Source: Rubripirellula lacrimiformis
GTDB taxonomy: Bacteria > Planctomycetota > Planctomycetia > Pirellulales > Pirellulaceae
Assembly (NCBI RefSeq): GCF_007741535.1
Contig: NZ_CP036525.1
Location: 2,480,001 to 2,544,000 of the forward strand
Reading direction: 5' to 3'
Length of the DNA stretch: 64,000 nucleotides
Shown piece after piece: positions 45,296-54,330 of the stretch. The first letter of the stretch is position 1; every line of letters starts with the position of its first letter. The translations under genes and the position numbers were made by a program. Below the pieces are notes generated by a model. That model saw only the letters and a list, made by a program, of their open reading frames with translations. It did not search any database and had not been told where the DNA came from.

Positions 45296-46289
45296 TGTTT
45301 TTTACATATGCTTTGAGGTTTGCGGTGTGTGGTATCGCGAAATTGCCGGAGACGTCTCCGTATGACGGTACGTCACCTATGACTACAGAGCCGATTCGGA
45401 TTCTTGCGTTGTTGCTTATTTCACAGCCTTCGGAGACAATCGAGCCGGCGCCGATCCAGGAGTTTTCGCCGATGACTACACGCCCGCAAATGCAAGCCGT
45501 CGACGCGATAGTGCAATTGTTGCCAATTTGGCAATCGTGGCCGACGTTTGAGGATATGCCAATTGACACATCGCTTCCGATTGTCGTGCAGTTTTGGAAA
45601 TGAGGAGCAGCGGCTACATTGGCACGGGCATGGATATGGCTGTTGGGGCCAACCGTAAGTCCTCCATAGTACTCAAAGGCTTCAAGTTGTCCCTCGATTT
45701 GTTTTGCGAACAATCCTCGTGTGCCTAGCGTGGCTAGTTCTTCAATTCTTGTGTTTGGTCCAATGTAGGTAGGGCCTGAAATGATCGAGTATGGGCCGAC
45801 CTCTACATTGTGGTCAAGGAAGACAGGTCCTCGGATGATTGCGGTTGAATCAACCTTCGCGGACGGTGAGACAAAGGGGCTTGGATCCCTTGAATCGTAG
45901 CAGTGCTTGTGAATCGCTAGGTTGTGAAGGCGGTGAAACCACTCGCCTGCTTTCGTTGAAACTATCGTGGGCTTGTCTGGAGTTATCCCAAGTGCATCGA
46001 CTGATTGTTGGTCGGTGAAAACAAGGTGGACATTGCTGTTTGACAATGCCATTTGGAGCCATTTCGAATTTCCCGCGAATACGGCTGATCCTGGGACCTC
46101 GGTGAAACAATAGGATGTTTGGCTTGCGTGCGTTGGTGAATCTAGTCGGTGACCTGTTTCTGTGGTGACGCCGAGTAAATTTAGAATTTCTGTCGGGCTG
46201 TATGTTTGCGCCCGAGCGGGTTTGATAAACGCACGCCATCTGCGATACGCTTCGGTGTCGTTTTTAGGAAGTGAATTTGGGCTCGGCAT
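45249..46289 (-). CDS. LpxD-like hexapeptide N-acyltransferase
   Basis: A 346-residue left-handed beta-helix enzyme. An N-terminal region of about 120 residues is followed by hexapeptide coils from about residue 128 (PSAKVDSTAIIRGPVFLD) to 320. SSNVGHDCQIGNNCTI holds the histidine placed like the catalytic His of LpxD. LpxD enzymes transfer acyl chains from ACP to an amino sugar nucleotide, and here an ACP and a KAS III are encoded just downstream. ATG 46289 has GGAA six bases upstream and was preferred over TTG 46301. It most likely acylates the 4-amino group made by the VioA-like enzyme. Confidence 0.82.
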   Translation of the reverse strand: MPSPNSLPKNDTEAYRRWRAFIKPARAQTYSPTEILNLLGVTTETGHRLDSPTHASQTSYCFTEVPGSAVFAGNSKWLQMALSNSNVHLVFTDQQSVDALGITPDKPTIVSTKAGEWFHRLHNLAIHKHCYDSRDPSPFVSPSAKVDSTAIIRGPVFLDHNVEVGPYSIISGPTYIGPNTRIEELATLGTRGLFAKQIEGQLEAFEYYGGLTVGPNSHIHARANVAAAPHFQNCTTIGSDVSIGISSNVGHDCQIGNNCTIASTACICGRVVIGENSWIGAGSIVSEGCEISNNARIRIGSVVIGDVPSYGDVSGNFAIPHTANLKAYVKNNGHSQLKSKVQTKGK

Positions 46290-46301
46290 CACGTTTTCCA
46301 A

Positions 46302-47438
46302 TCAAAAGGTTTTGGTGGTCCCAGTTGAGTCTTCCGCCGAGGAAATTAAGTCGGCCACTTCATCAACTTGTTTGTTCAATAATGACGGGTAAATCGGCAG
46401 GCAAATTATGTTTTCGGCAGCAGTTCGAGCTGATTTTAGTTGCGTTCGATTTTCGTCGACTAGCTTTGAGTACATTGGCAGGTCGCAAATCAAGGGATGG
46501 AAATAGCGGCGGCCATTTATGCCTGCATCTTTCAGTTTCTGGTATAGCTCATCGCGGGACAAAGGGTACTCCATGTTGACCATGATCGGCATGTAAGATG
46601 CGTTGCCGATCGTGTCAGCGGGGTCTGGCAGCAATGTGATGCCCGGGATGTTCACCAGTGCGTTGCGATATCTTGCTTCGGTTTGCCGACGCCGTTTGAT
46701 TGCATTGTCGATTGTCTTTAATTGCAGTAATCCCAGGGCGGCGTTGAATTCGCTCATTTTGCCATTGATTCCCGTCTCCATCACGGTGGTCTCGTCAGCG
46801 AAACCAAAGTTTTTGAGATGGTCGATTCGCTGCTTGATTTCAGCGTTCGGGCAAATTATCGCGCCGCCTTCAAATGTGTTAAACACTTTAGTTGCGTGGA
46901 AACTCAGGACGGACAAGTCTCCGTGCCGTAGCACGCTTTCGCCTTTATGCTTTACGCCGAACGCGTGTGCAGCGTCGTAAATGACCTTTAGGCCATGTGT
47001 GTTAGCTATCTGCTGGATGCGTTCGGTATTGCAAGGGTTTCCGTAGCAGTGAACCGGTAGGATAGCCGTAGTGCGTGGCGTAATTGCTTCTTCGATTCGT
47101 TCAGGATCAAGATTGCAGGTTGCGGGGTCAATGTCGACGAAAACCGGTTCGATGTTGTTCCACACTAATGAGTGCGCCGTTGCAACGAATGAGTAGGGCG
47201 TGGTAATCACTTCGCCTTTGATTTTCAGGGCTTGCAGTGCAGTGATTAATGCGATTGTTCCGTTGTTGAACAAGGCCACATGTTCGACGTCGAGATACTC
47301 GCAGAGCGCTTCTTCGAGTTGTTTGTGGAAGGGGCCATTGTTCGTAAGGATTTTGCTTTTCCAGATCTTTTCAAGATAAGGAATGAACTCTTCTAAAGGT
47401 GGCAGCGATGGCTGGGTTACATAGATCGGTTTCTTCAT
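46302..47438 (-). CDS. vioA: dTDP-4-amino-4,6-dideoxyglucose aminotransferase (VioA-like)
   Basis: A 378-residue PLP enzyme of the DegT/DnrJ/EryC1 family. VTQPSLPPLEEFIPYL and LTNNGPFHKQLEEAL are features I associate with the VioA subgroup. Catalytic Lys184 lies in SFHATKVFNTFEGG, with Asp155 in IYDAAHAFG. It would convert the 4-keto sugar from RmlB to dTDP-4-amino-4,6-dideoxyglucose (viosamine nucleotide). The frame is open to a GTG at 47540, but the ATG at 47438 matches the family N-terminus. RmlA lies 113 bp upstream. A 3-aminotransferase role (FdtB-like) cannot be fully excluded. Confidence 0.85.
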   Translation of the reverse strand: MKKPIYVTQPSLPPLEEFIPYLEKIWKSKILTNNGPFHKQLEEALCEYLDVEHVALFNNGTIALITALQALKIKGEVITTPYSFVATAHSLVWNNIEPVFVDIDPATCNLDPERIEEAITPRTTAILPVHCYGNPCNTERIQQIANTHGLKVIYDAAHAFGVKHKGESVLRHGDLSVLSFHATKVFNTFEGGAIICPNAEIKQRIDHLKNFGFADETTVMETGINGKMSEFNAALGLLQLKTIDNAIKRRRQTEARYRNALVNIPGITLLPDPADTIGNASYMPIMVNMEYPLSRDELYQKLKDAGINGRRYFHPLICDLPMYSKLVDENRTQLKSARTAAENIICLPIYPSLLNKQVDEVADLISSAEDSTGTTKTF

Positions 47439-47551
47439 GGCGAGATTGTGGCTGTGTTTTTGTTGTTGGGTTTGCGGTTTGGTATAGACCTTGGTGGTGC
47501 GATCGCCGCAATGCCATGTTCCGTATGCGTCCACCTTCACGCTTAGTTTCT

Positions 47552-48463
47552 TTACTTGCCAAGCAATGACTGTAGATAAGTTCCGTACGCAGTGTTCTTG
47601 AATTTTGAGGCTTGGTCTGCTAACTCGCTTTCGGTAATCCAGCCATTGTGGAAGCCGATTTCTTCTAGGCAGGCAACCTTGAAGCCTTGATGGTGTTCAA
47701 TCGTCTTCACAAACATGGATGCCTCTAGCAAGCTGTCATGCGTGCCCGTGTCAAGCCACGTGTGGCCTCTTCCCAGGACTTCAACACTCAGAGACGCTTC
47801 TTCCAAGTAACATCGATTGATGCAAGTGATCTCTAGTTCTCCTCGTGCTGAGGGCTTAATTGACTTGGCAAATTCAATGACGCGGTTGTCGTAGAAATAC
47901 AGGCCGGTCACCGCGAAATCTGATTTGGGTGTGGCCGGCTTCTCTTCGATCGAAATCGCTTTGCCGGCGCTGTTGAATTCGATGATGCCGAATCGCTCGG
48001 GGTCGTGAACCTGGTACCCGAACACGGTCGCGCCGGATGTTTGCTCGGCTGCCGTTTTTAGTTTTGGCGAGAATCCCTGCCCGTAGAAAATGTTATCGCC
48101 CAGTACCAAGGTGACGGGATCGTCGCCGATAAATTCCTCGCCAATCAGAAAGGCCTGCGCCAAGCCTTCTGGTCTGGGTTGTTCGGCATACGTTAGCGAG
48201 ATGCCGAAGTCGCTGCCATCGCCGAGCAGTTTGCGGTACTGGGGCAGGTCTTCCGGCGTGGAAATGATCAGCGTTTCCCGAATTCCCGCCAGCATCAATA
48301 CGGACAATGGATAGTAGACCATCGGCTTGTCGTAGATCGGCAGTAGTTGCTTGCTGATGCCGCGTGTGACCGGGTGCAGACGCGTTCCCGAACCGCCCGC
48401 CAGGACGATGCCCTTGCGGATTGTCGCGGTTGAGTTCGGTGTGGGGCGTTGTGAGATTGGCAT
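47552..48463 (-). CDS. rmlA: Glucose-1-phosphate thymidylyltransferase
   Basis: A 303-residue nucleotidyltransferase making dTDP-glucose. The signature [15 protein letters not shown] is at residues 19-33, with [26 protein letters not shown] and the EEKP motif following. Length and motifs match RmlA/RfbA. It starts with ATG at 48463. With rmlB 265 bp upstream and the aminotransferase 113 bp downstream it supplies the dTDP sugar of this cassette. No rmlC or rmlD lies in the window, so rhamnose synthesis is not implied. Confidence 0.95.
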   Translation of the reverse strand: MPISQRPTPNSTATIRKGIVLAGGSGTRLHPVTRGISKQLLPIYDKPMVYYPLSVLMLAGIRETLIISTPEDLPQYRKLLGDGSDFGISLTYAEQPRPEGLAQAFLIGEEFIGDDPVTLVLGDNIFYGQGFSPKLKTAAEQTSGATVFGYQVHDPERFGIIEFNSAGKAISIEEKPATPKSDFAVTGLYFYDNRVIEFAKSIKPSARGELEITCINRCYLEEASLSVEVLGRGHTWLDTGTHDSLLEASMFVKTIEHHQGFKVACLEEIGFHNGWITESELADQASKFKNTAYGTYLQSLLGK

Positions 48464-48728
48464 GGCGAATGGGGCGTGGGGGCTTTGGGCGTGGCGCTTG
48501 GATTGCGATTTCCATTCGCAGGTGGTTCGCTGCGGCAGTGATGCGTCGTAGCGATTGGGTTGCCCACAGCGGGTGGGCGCCCGGTCTGGCCCGGAGGCAG
48601 GAGTGTGATGTGGTTGGTTCGGGCGTTGATTGGTGATTGGGACCGGGCGTTGACGCGGTGGGTGATTGGGGACCGGACGCTAGCGCGTGGCGGCTGATGG
48701 CTGTTGTGGTGATAGGGTTGGTGGTTGG
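48464..48728. other. Spacer between rmlB and rmlA with a short direct repeat
   Basis: 265 bp without a gene. At about 48632-48688 two copies of a roughly 28-bp unit (GGTGATTGGGACCGGGCGTT / GGTGATTGGGGACCGGACGC) lie in tandem. Confidence 0.5.
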
Positions 48729-49781
48729 CTAGTTTCCTAGACGCTGCAGTTGGTACTGGCCGGAGAGGATTTCTTGCCACCAGGATTCGTTTTCGAGGTA
48801 CCACTGGACGGTTTTTCGAAACCCCGACTGGTTGTCCTGCTGAGGACGCCAACCCAGTTCGTTTTTGATTTTGCTGGCGTCAATCGCGTAGCGGGCGTCG
48901 TGGCCGGGGCGGTCGGTGACGAACGTGATCAGCTGGGAATGTTCGCTGATCGTGGGCGACGCGCTGGGGCGGAGTTCGTCCATCAATTGGCACAACAGGT
49001 GCACCAGATCGATGTTCCGCATCTCGTTGTCGCCGCCAATGTTGTAGGTCTGGCCCGGACGCCCTCTTTCGACCACCGCCAATAGGGCTCGGCAATGATC
49101 GTCGACGTACAACCAGTCCCGTATGTTTTCGCCCTTGCCGTACACGGGAATCGATTCGCCGCGTAGGCATTTCAGGATCACGACCGGGATCAGCTTTTCG
49201 GGGAACTGGAATGGCCCGTAGTTGTTGCTGCAATTGGTCACCAGCACGGGCAGCCCGTAGGTATCGGACCAGGCGCGAGCCAGGTGATCCGACGATGCTT
49301 TGCTGGCCGAATACGGCGAATGAGGATCATAAGGAGTCGTTTCGCTGAACTGCCCTTCACTGCCCAGGGATCCGTACACTTCGTCGGTCGAAACGTGCAA
49401 GAAACGAAACGCGTCCGCTGCGTCGGAATCCAGCGATCGCCAATGCGACAGGCTAGCCTGCAATAGGTTGTAGGTGCCGATGACGTTGGTTTCGATGAAC
49501 TGGCCGGGACCATCAATCGACCGATCCACATGACTCTCGGCCGCCAAGTGCATCACGGCATCGGGAGCGAACTCGGCCAAGCACTGTTGGACTGCGTCGG
49601 CGTCGGTGATGTCAACTTGGGCGAATCGGTAACCGGATTGGTCGGCGATGTCGGCCAACGAGGATAGGTTGCCGGCATAGGTCAGCGAGTCCACGTTCAG
49701 GACGTCGTGACCCTGTTGGACTGCCATCCGAACCAGGTTGGATCCGATGAATCCGGCGCCGCCGGTGATCAGGATTTTCAT
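48729..49781 (-). CDS. rmlB: dTDP-glucose 4,6-dehydratase
   Basis: A 350-residue extended SDR enzyme. [13 protein letters not shown] begins at residue 3, [15 protein letters not shown] near 81, [10 protein letters not shown] near 130 and the catalytic PYSASK near 158. It makes dTDP-4-keto-6-deoxyglucose for the VioA-like enzyme. The frame extends to 49877, but ATG 49781 starts the family motif. An intergenic gap of 828 bp upstream suggests a new transcription start here. Confidence 0.95.
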   Translation of the reverse strand: MKILITGGAGFIGSNLVRMAVQQGHDVLNVDSLTYAGNLSSLADIADQSGYRFAQVDITDADAVQQCLAEFAPDAVMHLAAESHVDRSIDGPGQFIETNVIGTYNLLQASLSHWRSLDSDAADAFRFLHVSTDEVYGSLGSEGQFSETTPYDPHSPYSASKASSDHLARAWSDTYGLPVLVTNCSNNYGPFQFPEKLIPVVILKCLRGESIPVYGKGENIRDWLYVDDHCRALLAVVERGRPGQTYNIGGDNEMRNIDLVHLLCQLMDELRPSASPTISEHSQLITFVTDRPGHDARYAIDASKIKNELGWRPQQDNQSGFRKTVQWYLENESWWQEILSGQYQLQRLGN

Positions 49782-50609
49782 ATCGGCAATAGCGATGAGT
49801 GGGCGGTGGCAGCGGGGGGATCTGGACATGATGATCCCGCCGTAAATCGGCGCAGACTTCGTCCACTTGGGTGACACAGTGTCGCCCTTTCGGAGGCTGG
49901 TCGATTAGCCGTTTTAGGGGGGGGGGTGGTCAGTCAGGAACTGCCCTCTCGAGCAATATCGTTGGAGGCCCTAGGGGCGTCAAGCTATTGGTCTGATTCC
50001 CACCGCATTGATGGGCGCAGCTGTGTCCGTTGGAACGGTTTTAGGGCGTGGAGGGGCGATAGAGTGAAGCGGATGTGTTGAGCGGTCGGGTAGGCAGTGG
50101 CTGGGCGCCATTTCAAACCCTTGCATGGCAACGGGACTTTTACGCGGCGGGCGCTTGTCGAGGTTGCCGTGGGCACTGAATTATCCAGGCGGAAAGAAGC
50201 CCTGCTGGACTTGGTCGACAGGGACGCGTTGGAGAACTGATTCAAGAATGACGCGAATGACACAAATGAGGAGATCTGGCTTGTGACGGGTGTTGTTCGT
50301 GTGATTCGTGGTTGAATGTTCTTTCTGGCGCTATCTGCTATTGGGTATCGCTTGGAACGGGACTGGATGCGGTCCATCAGACGGTTCGCCTGCGTCGTGG
50401 TCAGGCGGCAGCGTTAGCATTGCGTTGGCCGTATTCAGATAAAATCTATCCTCGGAAACGGAATCGTTCCCCCCGTCTCAAATTCACAATCTTCGATTTC
50501 ACTTTTTCAATGAACTTCATTGACCAGTGGGACCCCTTTCAACCTGTGTCGACATCCACGTTCGTCGGGGAACGGAGTGTCAAAGTTGAAGTCGAGCTCG
50601 ATTTTGAAC
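49782..50609. other. Long intergenic stretch upstream of rmlB
   Basis: 828 bp without a convincing gene. At 49852-49875 it carries the 24-bp element shared with 12012-12035. Around 50240-50320 short degenerate repeats of the AATGACGCGAATGACAC / TTCGTGTGATTCGTG type are seen, a low-information non-coding pattern. It may hold the promoter for the rml cassette. Confidence 0.45.
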
Positions 50610-53357
50610 TTAATCAGGAGCGGGGAGCGAGTTCGTCAGGGGGGAGGTGAGCGTTTGTTTGAGCGCTCGCTCGTCAGCCGTGATCGGCAGTGACAGTATC
50701 TCCATCGCTCGCGTGAGGACTTTGGGGTCCTGTTCGGTCGGTGGCATCGAGTTTTGCAGGCGGGCAGCGTCCAGTATCAGTTGACGCTGGCGGGCCATCA
50801 GCACGCTGCTGCGTTGTGCGTCATCGATCGAATTGCCGCTGTCTTGCGGCGGCAACAACTGGTTCAGTCGGATCGGCCATTGGCGTTTTCGAAGTTGTTG
50901 GATCACGGCCGGTAGACCACTCGGGTCCAGAGCCAGCATTCGTTGCCAGGCGTGGATCGCGATCGGCGTGTCCTGGATGTCCAACGCTGCCCGCGCGATA
51001 CTATCGAGCGCCGACGGGGATTGGCCACGCAGCACGGACAGCTGGTCCAGCAGCACGCGGCAGGTTTCCGCGGGCGTGCCGGTCAGGTCCAATTGGACCA
51101 GATTCCAGCGAGCGATTTCCGATAGCGGGTTGGCCTCCAAGGCTTGGCGACTGAGTGCGGCGATCGATTCCAGCCGTGGGTCACGGTCGAGCGGTGGATC
51201 GCCAAATTTTGATCCCGACAATAGCGACGACGGACCGCCGCGAAGCGTGACCCAGCGGATTCGATGTGGGCGGGTCAACAGGGACGCTTGTTCGGCAGAA
51301 ACGCCTTGTGTTGTGAGGGCCTGAATACGTTCGGACCGAAACAACAACCGCAGCACGCGAATGCGTTCCAGCATCAGCGGTTCACAATCCGGATACCGCT
51401 GGATCGCCAGATCCAGTTCGCGATCGATCGATTGCAAATTCGCGTATTGCACGGAGGTCAGGGTGCCGGGGGTGGACGTGCCGGATCCGCTGCCGCTTGC
51501 GTCTGTAAGCCATTGGCTGTGCCGCTGTAGTGAGTCGGCGGACGCGATCGCGGCGGCGCGGTTGGTCGACAAAATCAGTCCGGCGATGATCAGGACCGGT
51601 ACCACCATCAGCATCAGGCTGCGGGTTTGCGACGGGGCAATGAACAAGCTTTGGAATTCTTCGAACCACTCCTCCGAGTCCGAATTGGTGACAGGGGACC
51701 TTCGTTCGCCAGCCGGGCGCCCGTGTGGCGATCCAGAGGTGGAGCTGGGATGAATTCCCTGCGAGTTTGTTTGGCGGTGCGGCGCGTTTTCGGTAGCTCG
51801 TTGACGGATTCGGGCAAACCGTTGATCGTGGGAAGGGTCGCGTCGCTGCCGTGGGGCGGCGGGAGTTTGGCGAGCGTGAACGGCTGCGGCCAACAGGGTT
51901 GCCGTCATCGCGATCGGCGGAAGCGTCAGGGCAAAGTCGAATGTTTGCGACGTCGCGATCGCGGTGGTGGCAAAAATACCGGCGAGCGCCAGTCCATAGT
52001 CGATCGGGTCGCTGGTTCGCAGCAATCGTCGAAATGCGACGATGGTGCCGATGCCGGCGGCCAGCAAGATCAGCGCCATCGCCAGGCCGCCTTCGACGAG
52101 CCATTCCAGCCATTGGTTGTCTGCGTTTCGGTACCAATTGCCGCCACCGGTTGCTTGGAACGGCAGATAGGCATAGCGATAGGCGCCCATCCCACCACCA
52201 ATCGGAAACGACGCCAATGCCGAACGCCATGCATCGGGCCAGTGCCCAGCACGACCATCGCCAACCGGGTCGCCGGTGTGGTTTTCCAGCAGGCGGTCCA
52301 CTGCGGTGGTTTCGATGCCTGCCGCCCCCAACGTCACCATTGCAATCGCGAACATCACTACAACCGCAAAAACCACGATGGGCAGCCGGCGTGATGAAGC
52401 AACCGTGATCACACAAATTGTTGCACCACAGGCGGAACCCAATAAGGCACCGCGCGAACCGCAGGCGACGATCGCGGCACTGATGAACACGGTGGCCAGG
52501 ACGATCATCCACCAAGAAACACTCTGTGCCATCCGGTGAAAGTGACTGAATCCTCCAAATTTGTGACTGACCATCCCGTCGCTAGAACGGCGGTTACGCG
52601 ATCGATACACCAGCAACCCGACGGCGGCGGCCAAACCTAAGTTCAGCATCGCGCCGGCGTTGTTACGGTTGATAAACGTGCCAAAGGGGTGCCCGATTCG
52701 TCGGTCTCCGAACAGAAATACACCCGGGGAAACCACGGATTGATAGAACCCCAATGCCGAATGGACCACGCCGACGATTGCCATGCCGATCATCATCAAC
52801 AGCACCAGATGACGGTGACGAAAGATCGTGCCAGCCACGTAAGCCATGGCAGCCATGACCATCGCGAAGGCCGCAAAATTCTTGGTCAACCAAGCTGATA
52901 CCGAAACGGGAAAGCTTTGTGGTGCCGGCTGGCCGGTGGCTTGGGGCAGCCATTGGGTGAACGCGTCGGCGGACGCCGGTGATAGGGACCACACGGTGCC
53001 GGAGTCTAGCGGAATCGATTGGGCCAGGGCCAGCAAACCGATAGCTGCCCACAGCACCATCGGCGATCGTTGCAGTCCGCGTTCTAGCGTTTCGGTGACG
53101 TAGTGTTGGACAATCGCAGCGGGCGACGCATTGATGAACGGTGCGGACGGGGTGCGGCGAGGGGGACAGGCGGATTGGACGAACCAAGTTGCAATCACCA
53201 GCGCCATGACCGCCACGCTAGATATCCACAGGTCCCAAGGCAATAATCCACCGCAATCCAACGCAACCAACCCCGGCACCGCTACGGTAGCGCATGCGGT
53301 CAGCGTCATCAGGTTGTGTCGCAGCATTGCGAGCGAATCGATTGGCAAAAGCGTCAT
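50610..53357 (-). CDS. O-antigen polymerase/ligase with C-terminal TPR region
   Basis: A 915-residue inner-membrane protein, paralogous to the one at 12260-14884: shared landmarks are GTFINRNNAGAMLNLGLAA, CGSRGALLG, DGRAGHWPDAWRSALASF and RNADNQWLEWLVEGG. About twelve hydrophobic segments precede a soluble region of about 400 residues with weak TPR-like helices. A low-complexity linker rich in Arg, Pro and Ser lies near residues 495-560. It begins with ATG at 53357, 22 bp after the NusG-like gene, and so is the first structural gene of the locus. It probably polymerises or ligates the polysaccharide. Confidence 0.85.
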   Translation of the reverse strand: MTLLPIDSLAMLRHNLMTLTACATVAVPGLVALDCGGLLPWDLWISSVAVMALVIATWFVQSACPPRRTPSAPFINASPAAIVQHYVTETLERGLQRSPMVLWAAIGLLALAQSIPLDSGTVWSLSPASADAFTQWLPQATGQPAPQSFPVSVSAWLTKNFAAFAMVMAAMAYVAGTIFRHRHLVLLMMIGMAIVGVVHSALGFYQSVVSPGVFLFGDRRIGHPFGTFINRNNAGAMLNLGLAAAVGLLVYRSRNRRSSDGMVSHKFGGFSHFHRMAQSVSWWMIVLATVFISAAIVACGSRGALLGSACGATICVITVASSRRLPIVVFAVVVMFAIAMVTLGAAGIETTAVDRLLENHTGDPVGDGRAGHWPDAWRSALASFPIGGGMGAYRYAYLPFQATGGGNWYRNADNQWLEWLVEGGLAMALILLAAGIGTIVAFRRLLRTSDPIDYGLALAGIFATTAIATSQTFDFALTLPPIAMTATLLAAAVHARQTPAAPRQRRDPSHDQRFARIRQRATENAPHRQTNSQGIHPSSTSGSPHGRPAGERRSPVTNSDSEEWFEEFQSLFIAPSQTRSLMLMVVPVLIIAGLILSTNRAAAIASADSLQRHSQWLTDASGSGSGTSTPGTLTSVQYANLQSIDRELDLAIQRYPDCEPLMLERIRVLRLLFRSERIQALTTQGVSAEQASLLTRPHRIRWVTLRGGPSSLLSGSKFGDPPLDRDPRLESIAALSRQALEANPLSEIARWNLVQLDLTGTPAETCRVLLDQLSVLRGQSPSALDSIARAALDIQDTPIAIHAWQRMLALDPSGLPAVIQQLRKRQWPIRLNQLLPPQDSGNSIDDAQRSSVLMARQRQLILDAARLQNSMPPTEQDPKVLTRAMEILSLPITADERALKQTLTSPLTNSLPAPD

Positions 53358-53379
53358 CGGTGGGGCACCCAGGTTTCAG

Positions 53380-53937
53380 TCAGCCGATTACCTCGAGTTG
53401 GCAGTCGTCTAGCTTGACACTGACCCCCTGTTCCATGAAGCGGACGGACACCAGCAAGTGGGTTTCTTGAGTTCGACGCAGTACCGTGCCCTCGTATCCA
53501 GCAAACGCACCGCTTTTGACTCGGATCGTTTGACCAGGTTCGATGCGGGATTCGACAGCAAGCGGCACGTCCATCTGGATCAGGTTGAAGATCTGGCGAA
53601 GGTCAGTGACGAACGGTTCGACGTCATCGATCTTACTGGCTTGCAGAATACAGCCCGTACAGACCGCTTGGTAACGGGCCTCGTCGTCGTCGCCACAAAC
53701 GAAAACATAGTTGCGGAACAACGGTTGATAGGTGACGCGGATCCGGCCGGCTGGCGATCGTCGGCGGTTGGCGATTTGGGGCGCGTAGTGAGAAACGCCA
53801 ATCGTGCGCAAGTGGCGCATCAGTTGCTTTTCCTGGCGACTCTTGGTGTACATCAACCACCAAGTTCGCTGGACAACATCGTCATCCAACAGGAATGCGT
53901 CTGGATAACAGTCAGGTTCGGCGGGCAGAATAGGCAA
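53380..53937 (-). CDS. NusG-like specialised transcription antiterminator (RfaH/UpxY type)
   Basis: A 185-residue NusG paralogue. The NGN domain spans about residues 24-120 (TWWLMYTKSRQEKQLMRHL, YQPLFRNYVFV). A KOW domain follows at about 130-165 (IEPGQTIRVKSGAFAGYEG). Such proteins load on RNA polymerase near the start of long polysaccharide operons and prevent early termination. Here it is the first gene of a nearly 53-kb co-directional locus, which fits. The start is TTG at 53937; no ATG precedes the NGN domain, and the MPILPAEPD leader looks genuine. The housekeeping NusG is less likely given the context. Confidence 0.88.
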   Translation of the reverse strand: MPILPAEPDCYPDAFLLDDDVVQRTWWLMYTKSRQEKQLMRHLRTIGVSHYAPQIANRRRSPAGRIRVTYQPLFRNYVFVCGDDDEARYQAVCTGCILQASKIDDVEPFVTDLRQIFNLIQMDVPLAVESRIEPGQTIRVKSGAFAGYEGTVLRRTQETHLLVSVRFMEQGVSVKLDDCQLEVIG

Positions 53938-54202
53938 AGGATTAGGTTGCTTGCGAATCGATCTCGGGTGTTCGTCAATAGCCGCAGCCTAGCGAATTTG
54001 ACTCGGACACGCATTAGCAGACGAGCGGTATTCGTCATCCGTGTGGCCAACGAATGACAGCGTTCCCGTTTTCCTGGGGGTAAGGGAGGGAAAGATTGCA
54101 AATTGCAGAATGAACATTTCAAGGTGCAAATTTGGGTGGTGGAGGGAGGGGCTGACGGCAGGTTCTCCAACTGCCAATCGTTTTTCTCCGTACCCCCTCA
54201 CC
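53938..54202. other. Upstream region of the antiterminator gene
   Basis: 265 bp. It should contain the promoter of the locus, but no clear -35/-10 pair was seen. At 54094-54136 lies one half of the A+T-rich element (GATTGCAAATTGC...). It ends with the truncated outer arm CCCCTCACC (54194-54202) of a hairpin repeat, cut by the IS insertion. Confidence 0.5.
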
Positions 54203-54274
54203 CAACGCCGTTAAGGAAATTTTTCGAGTGAATTAGGTAACCAGGATAGCTTTTGGAGGGCCATAAATGAAATA

Positions 54275-54330
54275 AGCCAGGCTCCCCCCAAAATCCTCGA
54301 CTACATCGTCGAAAGAAAAGGAGCCTGGCT
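54275..54330 (+). promoter_or_regulatory. Hairpin covering the transposase ribosome-binding site
   Basis: AGCCAGGCTCC (54275-54285) and GGAGCCTGGCT (54320-54330) are perfect 11-bp arms ending directly before the ATG at 54331. The Shine-Dalgarno AAAGGAG (54317-54323) lies partly in the second arm. Transcripts entering from outside would fold and hide it. The same structure exists in copy 2 (62222-62277). Confidence 0.7.

Noticed and set aside
49985-50377. 130-codon minus-strand frame upstream of rmlB
   Set aside because: It translates short degenerate repeats; Ser/Arg/Thr-rich and without a motif.
51382-52515. 377-codon frame overlapping the second TPR polymerase
   Set aside because: Shifted shadow of the 915-residue gene, rich in Arg, Cys and His; no independent evidence.
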